Notes: generated by a model from the letters alone, not told the origin. 64,000 nucleotides of DNA from Bacillota bacterium (GCA_023397905.1 JAEWSZ010000002.1:1-64000), one strand, 5' to 3'. Positions 18,637-27,331 are shown, numbered from the stretch's first letter. Numbers and translations: made by a program.

Positions 18637-19659
18637 TTACAGACTGGGTCTTGCGCAGGAGTTTCTCATTATGATGTCTGCGTCAAATACCACCTTCTGG
18701 GGCGACCAGCTTCTGGGATTTTTTATTCTGTCGATGAGCAGCTCGGCAGCCTTTTTTCCCAATTCAACAGGCTGCTGGTTAATTACGGTCATGTCGGGAT
18801 TTAAAATGGTGTGGTACTTGAACACGCCGAAAGCGCAGACCGACATCTCATCGGGAATGCTTATATTCATCTCGTTTAAGGCGGCCACCGCCCCCAGGGC
18901 CATAAGATTGTTGACGGAAAATATGGCCGTAGGTTTTAAGGGCTGCATTATCAGCCTTTTGGTGAGCTCATAGCCCGATTCGAACTTATAGTTTCCATAT
19001 AATAAATAGTTTTCGTCTATTTCCATGCCATTGTGTTCAAAGGCCTTGATATATCCCCGCAACCTGTCGTTTATGAGAACAGGATTGCTTTCGCTGCACA
19101 AAATGGCTATTTTCCTGTGTCCCAGGGAAATAAGATAGTTTATCATCTGGTAGGATCCTGTAAAATTATCATTGATTACAGAATCCATCACCATATTGTC
19201 ATCGGTATTGCAGAAGTCCCTGTCCAGCAATACGATGGGCAAATTGGCATTGTTAAGCTTTAATATTTTTTCATTTTTTCCCGCAGAAGCTATTATTATT
19301 CCGTCAACCCGCTTGGCCACCAGAACATCCAGGATCTTATTCTCATTTTCAAGGTTTTCGTCACTGCTCAGTATTATGGGCTGATAGCCGTTTACAGTGA
19401 CAATGTCGCTTATTGCCTTGACAGTATCCATAAAAGAGACGTTTGACAGATCCGGAATAACTATTCCTATGGTCTTGGTTTCCGTTTTTTTGAGGCTCTG
19501 GGCGACATTGTTCGGAATAAAATCAAGCTCATCTATAACATCACTTATTTTTTTCTGGATTTCTTTACTGACATAACCACTGCTGTTCAGATATCGTGAC
19601 ACCGTTGCTGTTGAAACACCTGCTTTGTGGGCTACGTCCTTTATAGTAGGTTTTTTCAA
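18637..19659 (-). CDS. LacI-family transcriptional regulator
   Basis: DNA-binding repressor with a sugar-type effector domain. The N-terminal helix-turn-helix is canonical: TIKDVAHKAGVSTATVSRYLN, then the hinge FIPNNVAQSLKK. A periplasmic-binding-like domain follows from about residue 57 (TIGIVIPDLSNVSFMDTV, DGIIIASAG, LINDRLRGYIKAF, PTAIFSVNNLMALG). No ATG is suitable; TTG 19659 gives the usual start MKKPTIKDVA with GCGAGG eleven bases upstream, while GTG 19671 overlaps that site. It is divergent from the operon starting at 20403. Two LacI-type operators with a central CG lie in the shared gap, one just upstream of its own start, so it probably represses itself and that operon. Confidence 0.95.
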   Translation of the reverse strand: MKKPTIKDVAHKAGVSTATVSRYLNSSGYVSKEIQKKISDVIDELDFIPNNVAQSLKKTETKTIGIVIPDLSNVSFMDTVKAISDIVTVNGYQPIILSSDENLENENKILDVLVAKRVDGIIIASAGKNEKILKLNNANLPIVLLDRDFCNTDDNMVMDSVINDNFTGSYQMINYLISLGHRKIAILCSESNPVLINDRLRGYIKAFEHNGMEIDENYLLYGNYKFESGYELTKRLIMQPLKPTAIFSVNNLMALGAVAALNEMNISIPDEMSVCAFGVFKYHTILNPDMTVINQQPVELGKKAAELLIDRIKNPRSWSPQKVVFDADIIMRNSCARPSL

Positions 19660-19697
19660 AGTACTATACACCTCGCTATTGTCAATTTAGATAAAAA

Positions 19698-19715
19698 TGT
19701 GTATGCGGTTACACA
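19698..19715. promoter_or_regulatory. Palindromic LacI-type operator upstream of lacI
   Basis: The 18 bases read TGTGTA, TG, CG, GT, TACACA: a symmetrical site with a central CpG, the classic geometry of LacI-family operators. It lies 39 bases from the predicted start of the regulator gene and could mediate autoregulation. Its right half TTACACA recurs in the second site at 19962. Confidence 0.7.
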
Positions 19716-19918
19716 ACTAATGAAAGTATACTATATGGTATGTAACATATCAATATTATTTAGTCACAAAAAAGGAACCGCATATTTATTATGATTTCCT
19801 GTTTCACAAACATACATACAAATATGCTGATAAAGCATAAAAATACATATATTACATAAAAAATATTAATATTTACACATGACTTTATAAAAAGTCCATA
19901 AAAAATTTATAAAAAGTA

Positions 19919-19947
19919 TTGCACTTTTTAGTCATGTATGCTAAATT
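19919..19947 (+). promoter_or_regulatory. Candidate promoter of the aldolase/dhaKL operon
   Basis: TTGCAC at 19919-19924, a 17-base spacer and TAAATT at 19942-19947. The match to sigma-A consensus is moderate, but spacing is ideal and the LacI-type operator at 19962-19975 would start about eight bases after the expected transcription start, a usual place for repression. It implies a leader of roughly 450 bases. Confidence 0.45.
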
Positions 19948-19961
19948 ATATACATGATATA

Positions 19962-19975
19962 TGGAAACGATTACA
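19962..19975 (+). promoter_or_regulatory. LacI/cre-type operator upstream of the operon
   Basis: TGGAAACGATTACA has the LacI/CcpA-family form TGNAANCGNTNNCA with central CG. It shares CG, then TTACACA, with the operator at 19698. It could be bound by the divergent LacI protein, or be a cre site for carbon catabolite control by CcpA. Confidence 0.65.
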
Positions 19976-20150
19976 CACGAACCATAATACAACTCAAAAA
20001 TTATTTACTCTAATATAAGACAGTTAAGTATCATTGAGGAGAAGTAAAAAATATTTATACGGGACTGACAGCGTATGAAAATTATATGTAAATATATTAA
20101 ATTTTATTTTTTATAGGTAAATAATTTCACAATCAATAAATTTAATCAGT

Positions 20151-20347
20151 CAGCCAATCGCTCCGGGCTGAAATTGGCAGCCGGGATTTGAAGCTGAAGT
20201 TTGCAAAAGCAAAAAACTTTTAAATTTCAAATATTGAAACATTCACAAATAATTGTTTGAAAGCGGTATTGCCCGGAAACAAAAGTTCCGGTAGTTGACT
20301 TTATAATAATGTATTTAAATCTTATTTTAACCGCTTTACGGTTAAAA
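20151..20347 (+). ncRNA. Structured leader with alternative hairpins (candidate)
   Basis: The gap of about 740 bases before the aldolase gene contains no gene. Near its 3' end several stems are visible. GGCTG at 20166-20170 can pair either with CAGCC at 20151-20155 or with CAGCC at 20178-20182, while GCCAAT at 20153 can pair with ATTGGC at 20173. CCGGAA at 20273 pairs with TTCCGG at 20286. A perfect TTTTAACCG/CGGTTAAAA hairpin lies at 20325-20347. The mutually exclusive stems suggest possible attenuation, but no known riboswitch class was recognised. Confidence 0.3.
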
Positions 20348-20402
20348 AGTTGATGTTCCCCAAAAATAAAAAAATTTTAAAACTGAATTGGAGGCTTAAT
20401 TC

Positions 20403-21299
20403 ATGAAAAAACTTTATGGAGTAATTACAGCAATGGTAACGCCGTTTGATAAGAGCGGAAATGTGGATACCGCTGCTATCAGGAAACATGTGGATTTTTT
20501 GATCGACGGCGGGGTAAATTGCCTGTATCCATTAGGAACTACCGGAGAAATGCACCTTATGACCGTTGAGGAAAGAAAACTGGTGGCTGAGACGGTCATA
20601 TCCCAGAACAACAGGAGGATAACCGCCTATATCCATGTTGGGGCCATGTCGGAGGCCGATACCCTTGAGCTCGCCCGGCATGCGTATGAAACCGGCGCAG
20701 ACGGCATCGGAGTTGTTACGCCGGCATATTTTAAAGCGTCTGACAGAGAACTGGAGGAATATTATGTGGCGGTTGCAAACAGCGTTCCGGACGATTTTCC
20801 CGTATATTCCTACAATATCCCGCAGCTGTCCGGCAACGACCTTAAGCCTGAGGTGCTGGAAAGGATAGTAAAAAGGGCTCCCAATGTCATAGGTATAAAA
20901 TACAGCCTGCCCGATATGAACAGAACGGTGCATTACGGCAGGATAAACAATAACAATTTTTCCGTGGTTCAAGGGGCGGATACCCTCATGTTTGCCGCAT
21001 TGATGCTGGGCTGCGACGGAATTGTGTCAGGCTGCTCAAGCGTGTTCCCCGAAATTTTTTCCAGGGTGTACAAGGCCTTCACAGAAGGGAAATACAGTGA
21101 GGCCGCAAGACTTCAGAAGCTGGCCACATATGCCGCGGAGACCATAAAATGCGGTTCAAATATGTCATATTTCAAGGAAGGCCTGAAAATCAGAGGTATT
21201 GATATGGGGACAATGAGAAAACCCCTTCTGGACATTACGCCTGGTGAACTTGAAATATTTAAAAAAGATTTTGTTAAATGCCTTGACGTGGTAAAATAA
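20403..21299 (+). CDS. DapA/NanA-superfamily aldolase (probable 2-keto-3-deoxy sugar acid aldolase)
   Basis: Schiff-base class I aldolase or synthase, cytosolic. Conserved features: GTTGE near residues 45-49, Tyr137 in YSYNIPQLSG, and the Schiff-base lysine K166 in VIGIKYSLPDM. Length, 298 residues, is normal. GGAGG lies eight bases before ATG 20403. It is the first gene of a ten-gene sugar operon that also encodes an IlvD/Edd-type dehydratase and a zinc alcohol dehydrogenase but no lysine-pathway genes. I therefore infer cleavage of a 2-keto-3-deoxyaldonate to pyruvate and an aldehyde rather than dihydrodipicolinate synthesis. N-acetylneuraminate lyase is another possibility, although no sialic-acid genes are nearby. 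Confidence 0.85.
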   Translation: MKKLYGVITAMVTPFDKSGNVDTAAIRKHVDFLIDGGVNCLYPLGTTGEMHLMTVEERKLVAETVISQNNRRITAYIHVGAMSEADTLELARHAYETGADGIGVVTPAYFKASDRELEEYYVAVANSVPDDFPVYSYNIPQLSGNDLKPEVLERIVKRAPNVIGIKYSLPDMNRTVHYGRINNNNFSVVQGADTLMFAALMLGCDGIVSGCSSVFPEIFSRVYKAFTEGKYSEAARLQKLATYAAETIKCGSNMSYFKEGLKIRGIDMGTMRKPLLDITPGELEIFKKDFVKCLDVVK

Positions 21300-21325
21300 G
21301 CGGTTTGCCGGGAAGGAAGAGGTCC

Positions 21326-22282
21326 ATGTACAAATTGTTTTTCGGAGGATACGGCTATTCTCAGAACTGTCCGGAAGCCAAAGCGTTTCTTGAACAAAAT
21401 GGATTTGAGATAATCGAGAATCCCTATCAAAGACCATATACCAAAAGTGAACTCCTGGAGATAGCGGATGGGTTGGATGCTGTCATAACCGGTATGGATG
21501 AGTGGGATGAGGAACTTTTTAAAAAGGGACGGAAGATAAAATCCATAGCCAAGTTCGGAATCGGAGTGGACAATATTGATCTGGAGAAGGCCAGGGAATA
21601 CGGGATAAAAGTCAGCAACGCCCCCGCGTCCACCAATGCTGTCGCAGAACTTGTAATAGGCTATATGATCGGGCTGAAAAGAAATCTCATAAAAGGAGAT
21701 CTGGTGTGCAGGACAGGCGGCTGGGACAGGATAACCGGCAGTGAAATATCCGGAAAGAACATAGGGCTGATAGGCTTTGGAAAGATCCCCAAATTGATAG
21801 CGAAGAAGCTTCAGGGCTTTGACGCAAATGTCCTGGCTTTTGACAAATATCCCGACTGCGAGACGGCAAATAAGTATAACGTCCGCCTGTGCGGCTTTGA
21901 TGAGCTCGTGGGAAAATGTGATATCTTAAGCCTGCACCTGCCAAAACTGGAGGAGACCAGACACATAATAAATTCGGGGACCATTTCAAAAATGAAGGAA
22001 GGGGCGTTTTTCATAAACACCAGCCGGGGAGCTTTGGTGGATGAAAACGCATTATATGAAGCTCTGGCTTCAGGAAAGCTTTCGGGCGCAGCGGCAGATG
22101 TATTTGAGACAGAACCTGTGCCGGAGGATAACAGACTGCTTTCATTGGATAATTTTATATGCACGCCCCATTGGGGCAGCGACACCATTGAGACTATACA
22201 AATGGTTGGTAAAATCACTGCACAGGCCACTGTGGATGTGGTTTGCAAAGGTCTTGATCCTGTGAATTATGTAAATAAGTAA
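21326..22282 (+). CDS. D-2-hydroxyacid dehydrogenase, SerA-like (first copy)
   Basis: NAD(P)-dependent reductase of 2-keto acids, or dehydrogenase of 2-hydroxyacids. Signature parts: AKFGIGVDNIDLEKAREYGI, the Rossmann loop GLIGFGKIPKLIAKKL, the catalytic Arg near 234 in INTSRGALVDE, Glu in VFETEPVPEDN and His in CTPHWGS. Length of 318 residues suits a phosphoglycerate, hydroxypyruvate or glyoxylate reductase without a regulatory domain. ATG 21326 follows GGAAGGAAGAGG closely. It is paralogous to the last gene of the same operon (30112), sharing GFEIIEN and GIGVDNID. In this setting it may reduce a glycolytic or aldolase-derived keto acid. Exact substrate unknown. Confidence 0.85.
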   Translation: MYKLFFGGYGYSQNCPEAKAFLEQNGFEIIENPYQRPYTKSELLEIADGLDAVITGMDEWDEELFKKGRKIKSIAKFGIGVDNIDLEKAREYGIKVSNAPASTNAVAELVIGYMIGLKRNLIKGDLVCRTGGWDRITGSEISGKNIGLIGFGKIPKLIAKKLQGFDANVLAFDKYPDCETANKYNVRLCGFDELVGKCDILSLHLPKLEETRHIINSGTISKMKEGAFFINTSRGALVDENALYEALASGKLSGAAADVFETEPVPEDNRLLSLDNFICTPHWGSDTIETIQMVGKITAQATVDVVCKGLDPVNYVNK

Positions 22283-22360
22283 TACGCCAAACCGGTTTGC
22301 AGATTCCGGATACATACCATAGACCCTTTACAGACGGTTTTAGAAAAAGGAGGGATCCCA

Positions 22361-23377
22361 TTGAAGAAAATAATAAATGCTCCTGAAAATTTTGTAAATG
22401 AAATGCTTGAAGGTATCTACGCAGCTCATCCGGACATGGTCAGGCCGGTTGCCCGGGATATCAGGTGTCTGGTTTCAACTGGAAGGACTGAGGGCAAAGT
22501 GGCGATCGTAACAGGAGGAGGCTCGGGACATCTGCCCTTGTTCCTGGGATACGTGGGAAACGGAATGCTGGATGGCTGTGCTGTGGGCGATGTTTTCCAG
22601 TCTCCGGGCTCAGGACAGATCCTGGAGCTGACAAAGGAGGTTGAGACCGGCGCCGGAGTACTCTACATCTATGGCAATTACAACGGGGATATATTCAATT
22701 TTGACATGGCGGCGGATATGGCTGATCTTGAAGAGGGCATAAAGGTGAAAACCGTCGTTGCGGGAGAAGATGTCGCTTCCGCCGGACAGCCGGCTCCGGG
22801 AGGCAAAAATACCCGCAGAGGCGTCGCCGGCATATTTTTCGTATATAAATGCGCAGGAGCCGCCGCCGCTGAAATGATGAGCCTGGAGGAAGTGGCGCGC
22901 ATCGCCGGAAAGGCCTGTGCCAATGTCAGGACCATGGGTGTGGCGCTGACTCCCTGCATTATACCCAGAGTGGGTTATCCCGGCTTTGAGCTGGGGGAGG
23001 ATGAGATGGAGATCGGAATGGGTATCCACGGAGAACCCGGTATCCGCAGGGGGAAATTACTCCCGGCGGACGACATAGTGGATGAAATGCTGAAACCAAT
23101 TATAAACGATATACCGTACAAAAAAGGGGACGAAGTGGCCGTGCTGGTAAACGGCCTTGGGGCGACTCCTCTTGAGGAGCAGTATGTGATGTACAGAAGG
23201 GTTTCTCAGGTTTTGAAGGAGGAAGGAATCTCGGTATACAGGGTTTATGTGGGCGAATACGCCACTTCCATGGAAATGGCAGGCGCATCGATTTCTTTGT
23301 TCAAACTGGATGAGGAGCTTAAGAGGCTTTTGGACGCTCCCGCCAATACTCCGTTTTTCAAGCAAATGCAATTATAA
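22361..23377 (+). CDS. dhaK: Dihydroxyacetone kinase, DhaK subunit
   Basis: Substrate-binding subunit that holds a triose or related ketose covalently on a histidine. The TTG start at 22361 has AAAAGGAGGG just upstream. Motifs: IVTGGGSGHLPLFLGYVGNGMLDG at the N-terminus, YGNYNGDIFNFDMA, and the hemiaminal His223 in GIHGEPGIRRGK. Length, 338 residues, is normal. The nucleotide-binding subunit gene dhaL follows 30 bases later. No dhaM (the PTS phosphoryl donor) is in the operon, and the importer is an ABC system, so the pair may use ATP or a DhaM encoded elsewhere. Related DhaK-type kinases act on erythrulose or glyceraldehyde, so the substrate is open. A 16-bp tandem duplication covers its stop codon. 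Confidence 0.92.
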   Translation: MKKIINAPENFVNEMLEGIYAAHPDMVRPVARDIRCLVSTGRTEGKVAIVTGGGSGHLPLFLGYVGNGMLDGCAVGDVFQSPGSGQILELTKEVETGAGVLYIYGNYNGDIFNFDMAADMADLEEGIKVKTVVAGEDVASAGQPAPGGKNTRRGVAGIFFVYKCAGAAAAEMMSLEEVARIAGKACANVRTMGVALTPCIIPRVGYPGFELGEDEMEIGMGIHGEPGIRRGKLLPADDIVDEMLKPIINDIPYKKGDEVAVLVNGLGATPLEEQYVMYRRVSQVLKEEGISVYRVYVGEYATSMEMAGASISLFKLDEELKRLLDAPANTPFFKQMQL

Positions 23378-23394
23378 ACAAATGCAATTATAAA
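23363..23394 (+). repeat. Perfect 16-bp tandem duplication over the dhaK stop
   Basis: CAAATGCAATTATAAA at 23363-23378 is repeated exactly at 23379-23394. The dhaK stop TAA lies in the first unit, so the second unit is untranslated. It looks like a recent slippage duplication and moves the dhaL ribosome site 16 bases away. Confidence 0.9.
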
Positions 23395-23407
23395 TGAGGT
23401 GGTGTAT

Positions 23408-24040
23408 ATGATTTCATTTCATCAGGTCAAGGGACTTTTTGCACAGTGGAGTGAAGTAATGCAGGCCAATAAGTATTATCTGATAAAAATTGACAGTATA
23501 GCCGGAGACGGCGATCTGGGCCTGACAATGAGCGACGGTTTTCAGGCGGCTTACACGGCGGTACTGAATTCTGAAGAAACAGACATTGGGAAATTATTCT
23601 ACATGGCCGGGAAAGCAATGGCGGAGGCGGTACCTTCCACAATGGGCACATTGATGGCCTCCGGCCTGCTGCAGGCGGGAAAAGCTCTCAAAGGAAAGAC
23701 GGAATTGTCCCTGGCGGACACTGCGGAGCTGTTCGACGCTTTTATGCAGGGGGTGGAACTCAGAGGCAAAGCGAAACCCGGTGAAAAAACCTTCCTTGAC
23801 GGGATGGCGCCGGCGGTGGAAGCACTGAGAGCGGGCAGCGAAGCCGGCTGCGGTTTGTTGGAAGCCGCGTGCAATGCTGCCGAAGCGGCAAGAAATGGCA
23901 GCGAACTCACAAAAACTATGATAGCTGTTCATGGCAGGGCTGCCGCCCGTGGAGAGAAATCAAGGGAATTGCTTGATCCTGGTTCAGTGGTGGCTGTGTT
24001 AATAATGGAAGGCTTCGTGAAATTTATTAAATCTGTTTGA
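23408..24040 (+). CDS. dhaL: Dihydroxyacetone kinase, DhaL subunit
   Basis: Nucleotide-binding subunit partnering DhaK. The Mg-nucleotide motif D29...GDGDLG (D34, D36) near the N-terminus and STMGTLMASGLL near 80 are those of DhaL. ATG 23408 is preferred, five to six bases after GAGGTGG; in-frame GTG codons at 23399 and 23402 overlap the ribosome site. The 210 residues match stand-alone DhaL. In PTS-type systems DhaL keeps bound ADP that is rephosphorylated by DhaM; in ATP-dependent kinases this domain exchanges nucleotide. Which applies cannot be read here. Confidence 0.9.
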   Translation: MISFHQVKGLFAQWSEVMQANKYYLIKIDSIAGDGDLGLTMSDGFQAAYTAVLNSEETDIGKLFYMAGKAMAEAVPSTMGTLMASGLLQAGKALKGKTELSLADTAELFDAFMQGVELRGKAKPGEKTFLDGMAPAVEALRAGSEAGCGLLEAACNAAEAARNGSELTKTMIAVHGRAAARGEKSRELLDPGSVVAVLIMEGFVKFIKSV

Positions 24041-24120
24041 CCTGAATATTGACCTAAATGTGGCATACATATGTATGTTTACATAAAAATAGGAAAATAA
24101 TAAGAGGAGGAATTTTGTTT

Positions 24121-25467
24121 ATGAAAATGGTAAAAAGATTAGTTTGCCTGACCTTGGTTCTTATGATGATGGTAACGTTGTTTGCCGCCTGCGGCGGTGA
24201 AAATGCGGCGACCGGCACTTCGGCTTCAAATTCTTCGGCGGCATCAGGCAGCAGTCAGGCAAAGCCTTTTGACGGGACAAAGATCAATTTTATCGGTTTC
24301 GGCGCAATGTGGACCAATGAAATCGTGGCAAATCTGGACGAATTCAAAGAAAAGACAGGTATAACAGTTAATTTTCAACAGCTTGCCAACGACCAGCTGA
24401 GCAATAAAATTGCGGTCAGCTCGGCTGCAGGCGGAGCGGATCTTGATGTTATAGCCTTCAGGCCGCTGCAGGAAACGCTTTTATTTACCAATAACGGATG
24501 GGTAGAGCCTCTGGACAATTATATTTCACAGTCTCCGGATTTTGATATCAACGACTTCTTCGCTTCTGCCAAGGATGTCTGCGCAGTTGACGGAAAAATG
24601 TACGGAATACCCTTGATGACGGAGAGAGAAATAGTTTACTACAATAAAAAAATGTTTGCGGATGCGGGTATTACCAGCGTTCCAAAGACAATGGAAGAAC
24701 TTATGGAGGCCGCTAAAAAGCTGAATAATCCCGATAAGGGCATAGCGGGTATCGCGATAAGAGGCAAGGCTTCCGACGCCGTAACTCAATTTTCCGGTTT
24801 CCTGCGTGCTTTCGGAGGAGATTTCATAGTGGACGGTAAAGCTGCTATAAACACTCCCGAAGCCATCAAAGCCTTTCAATTCTACGGAGATATACTGAAA
24901 AATTACGGCCCCGCAGGTGTGGCTAATATGGGCTGGACCGAAACACAGTCGCTGTTTACGCAGGGCAAGGCAGCAATGAGAATAGACGCGGACAGCCAGT
25001 ATGGATTTGCTCTGGATCCCAAGAGCTCGCTTATCTCGGACCAGGTGGGATATTTTACGCTTCCGGCAGGTCCCGCGGGGGCAAAGCCCTTTAATATAGT
25101 TGCATGGGCTCTGGGTATCAGTTCCGGTTCGCAGCACAAGGATGCCTCATGGGAATTCATCCAATGGTCTCTGGGCAAGGAAATGGATGTAAAGACTCAG
25201 CTTGTGGGCAATCCCAGCACCCGTACTTCTACCTGGACAAATAAGGAAGCCAGCAAAAATTTCCCGGCGGAATTGGTTACTGTTATAAATGAAACCAATC
25301 CTATCGGTGTGGGTACAGACAGACCTTTTATGGTAAATGTAGGTGAAGCCAGGACTGCCATAGGCAATGTCATAACCGCAGCCATATTGGGCCGTGATGT
25401 CACGGAAGCCGCTAATAAGGCCAATACGGAATTTCAGAAGATACTTGATAAGGAAGTAAAAAAATAA
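24121..25467 (+). CDS. Carbohydrate ABC transporter substrate-binding lipoprotein (family 1)
   Basis: Extracellular lipid-anchored sugar receptor of the importer encoded by this and the next two genes. ATG 24121 follows GAGGAGG by about ten bases; upstream in-frame sequence is not part of a signal peptide. Residues 1-23 are a lipoprotein signal with the lipobox LFAAC (Cys24), then a Ser/Ala/Thr-rich spacer. The SBP_bac_1 fold is indicated by TKINFIGFG, LDEFKEKTGITVNF, AGGADLDVIAF, MYGIPLMTEREIVYYNKKMF and LFTQGKAAMRIDA. A hairpin at 25520-25557 follows the gene. The ligand is probably the sugar or sugar acid consumed by the operon enzymes. Confidence 0.93.
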   Translation: MKMVKRLVCLTLVLMMMVTLFAACGGENAATGTSASNSSAASGSSQAKPFDGTKINFIGFGAMWTNEIVANLDEFKEKTGITVNFQQLANDQLSNKIAVSSAAGGADLDVIAFRPLQETLLFTNNGWVEPLDNYISQSPDFDINDFFASAKDVCAVDGKMYGIPLMTEREIVYYNKKMFADAGITSVPKTMEELMEAAKKLNNPDKGIAGIAIRGKASDAVTQFSGFLRAFGGDFIVDGKAAINTPEAIKAFQFYGDILKNYGPAGVANMGWTETQSLFTQGKAAMRIDADSQYGFALDPKSSLISDQVGYFTLPAGPAGAKPFNIVAWALGISSGSQHKDASWEFIQWSLGKEMDVKTQLVGNPSTRTSTWTNKEASKNFPAELVTVINETNPIGVGTDRPFMVNVGEARTAIGNVITAAILGRDVTEAANKANTEFQKILDKEVKK

Positions 25468-25519
25468 CCGGCAACCGGCGGAAATTAACGCGGTATGTTT
25501 AGCGGTGAGATGATTAATT

Positions 25520-25557
25520 GGGGTAGTAACTGCAATCTACAGATCAGCTGCTACCCC
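25520..25557 (+). promoter_or_regulatory. Hairpin between binding-protein and permease genes
   Basis: GGGGTAG at 25520-25526 pairs with CTACCCC at 25551-25557; the inner bases can extend the stem imperfectly. No T-run follows. Hairpins at this position in ABC operons commonly stabilise the 3' end of the abundant binding-protein mRNA or reduce read-through into permease genes. A stronger one occupies the same place at 36024. Confidence 0.6.
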
Positions 25558-25583
25558 AAAATCTAATGATAGGAGGGAGATAT

Positions 25584-26465
25584 ATGGTGTTGAAATGGAT
25601 CGATAAAAATCTCAAATATATATTTACATTGCCTACAATAATATTTGTTTTGGCCATGATACTTTTTCCTTTGGGATATACCCTGGTCCTGAGCTTCTTT
25701 GAATGGAGCATGTCCAACAGCGTGCCCATGCATTTTATAGGTCTGGAAAACTATAAAAGCCTGTTTACGGATGACAGGTTCCTTCTGGCAGTTGTAAGGA
25801 CCTTCTATTTCTCGGCAATTGCACTCCTTTTTGAAGTGGTGCTCGGAGTTGCCATTGCTCTATATCTCAACAGGGAAATGGTGGGAAAGAACATAGTAAA
25901 AACAGCATTCCTCCTGCCAATGGTGGCTACGCCTGTTGCTGTGGGGCTCGTCTGGACACTTATTTACGAGCCTACAATAGGTATAGCAAATGTATTGGTA
26001 AAGGCCATCGGCCTAAAACCGCTCATATGGCTCGGATCGCCTGAAACAGCTCTTCCGTCGCTCATGCTGGTTGATATATGGCAGTGGACCCCTATGGTAA
26101 TGCTGGTAGTGCTGGCGGGAATTTCATCCCTGTCGACAGAGCCCTTTGAGTCGGCCATGGTTGACGGGGCCACAAAATGGCAGACATTGTGGAAAATAAC
26201 CATTCCTCTTCTGAGGCCCACTATTTTTACGGCAATATTGCTGAGGCTGATCGACGTACTGAAAACCTTTGATATTATATATGCCACCACCCAGGGAGGG
26301 CCTGGTTTCGCAACGGAAACCATGAACATACTGGCTTTCAGGCACGCTTTTGAATATTTTCAGTTCGGAAAGGCTTCGGCAACTCTGGTAATATTTTTTA
26401 TAATAGTACTGTCCATTGCCGCCATATTTATAAAAATCAAAAATAAGGTGGAGGTGGATTACTGA
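25584..26465 (+). CDS. Carbohydrate ABC transporter permease (MalF type)
   Basis: Inner-membrane subunit with about six hydrophobic spans. ATG 25584 comes four bases after AGGAGGGAG; the in-frame ATG at 25566 precedes the ribosome site. The cytoplasmic EAA loop that contacts the ATPase is visible as ESAMVDGATKWQTLWKITIPLLRPTI near residue 195. Its TGA stop overlaps the start of the next permease by one base (TGATG), indicating translational coupling. No ATPase gene occurs in the operon. Confidence 0.93.
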   Translation: MVLKWIDKNLKYIFTLPTIIFVLAMILFPLGYTLVLSFFEWSMSNSVPMHFIGLENYKSLFTDDRFLLAVVRTFYFSAIALLFEVVLGVAIALYLNREMVGKNIVKTAFLLPMVATPVAVGLVWTLIYEPTIGIANVLVKAIGLKPLIWLGSPETALPSLMLVDIWQWTPMVMLVVLAGISSLSTEPFESAMVDGATKWQTLWKITIPLLRPTIFTAILLRLIDVLKTFDIIYATTQGGPGFATETMNILAFRHAFEYFQFGKASATLVIFFIIVLSIAAIFIKIKNKVEVDY

Positions 26466-27295
26466 TGGCCGGAAATGCCAAGACTAAAAAAACGCTGGGA
26501 AGTATCGTCTTTTATATATTGCTGATAATAATACTGATTTGTGCTACATTTCCGTTTATATGGATGGTTCTGGCATCCTTTAAAAGTATGGTGGATCTGC
26601 TGAATGTGGAGAAAATGTTTGTTTTTAAGCCCACATTCCAGCCATATATAGATGTATTTTCAAAATATGATTTTGTCCGTCCAATAATGAACAGTTTGTT
26701 TATAGGCGTTCTGTCCACGATTTTGTCGCTGGTCCTGGGCCTGCCTTCCGCATATTCCATCGCAAGAGAAAAACAGACTCTGTTTGCGGGAATTATATTA
26801 ATAATCAGAATCATACCGGCCATCACTTTTCTGGTGCCATGGTATATAATTTTTAATAAAATACACTTGACGGGAACATATACGGCTCTGATACTTGCAC
26901 ATTTGCTGGTGTCCCTGCCGCTTATAATATGGATAATGATACCTTATTACGAGCAAATGCCCAGAGAACTGGAACAGGCGGCCTGGGTGGATGGGTGCTC
27001 CAGAGTGGGGACGTTCTTTAAGATCATGCTTCCGCTTTCCACTCCGGGGATATTGACGGCGTCAATACTGGCGTTTATTTTCTCGTGGAATAATTTCATA
27101 TTTGCCCTGGTACTTGCCACAAATGATACCAAGACATTGCCTACGGCAGTTTTTAACTTTGTGTCCTATACAGAAATAAACTGGTCAAGCCTCATGGCTG
27201 CTGCGGTGTTGATTACGCTTCCCATACTGGTCATCTCTCTGGCTTTGCAGAGATATGTCATAGCGGGTTTGACGGCGGGAGCGGTTAAGGGATAG
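26465..27295 (+). CDS. Carbohydrate ABC transporter permease (MalG type)
   Basis: Second membrane subunit of the importer, 276 residues and about six spans. Start overlaps the upstream stop by one base, and GGAGGTGG lies just upstream. The EAA loop EQAAWVDGCSRVGTFFKIMLP and the family ending YVIAGLTAGAVKG are typical of MalG-like permeases. It depends on an MsmK/UgpC-type ATPase that must be encoded outside this window. Confidence 0.93.
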   Translation: MAGNAKTKKTLGSIVFYILLIIILICATFPFIWMVLASFKSMVDLLNVEKMFVFKPTFQPYIDVFSKYDFVRPIMNSLFIGVLSTILSLVLGLPSAYSIAREKQTLFAGIILIIRIIPAITFLVPWYIIFNKIHLTGTYTALILAHLLVSLPLIIWIMIPYYEQMPRELEQAAWVDGCSRVGTFFKIMLPLSTPGILTASILAFIFSWNNFIFALVLATNDTKTLPTAVFNFVSYTEINWSSLMAAAVLITLPILVISLALQRYVIAGLTAGAVKG

Positions 27296-27331
27296 CCGGG
27301 GCCGATTATTTCGCAGTATGGAGGTGGGGAA

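Noticed and set aside
20403..21299. Lysine-pathway dihydrodipicolinate synthase
   Set aside because: The fold and Schiff-base Lys fit, but the operon is a sugar operon with no lysine genes; asd in this window is 20 kb away and on the other strand.
22361..24040. Complete PTS-type dihydroxyacetone kinase
   Set aside because: dhaK and dhaL are clear, but no dhaM follows and there are no PTS genes in the operon, so PEP-dependence is not claimed.
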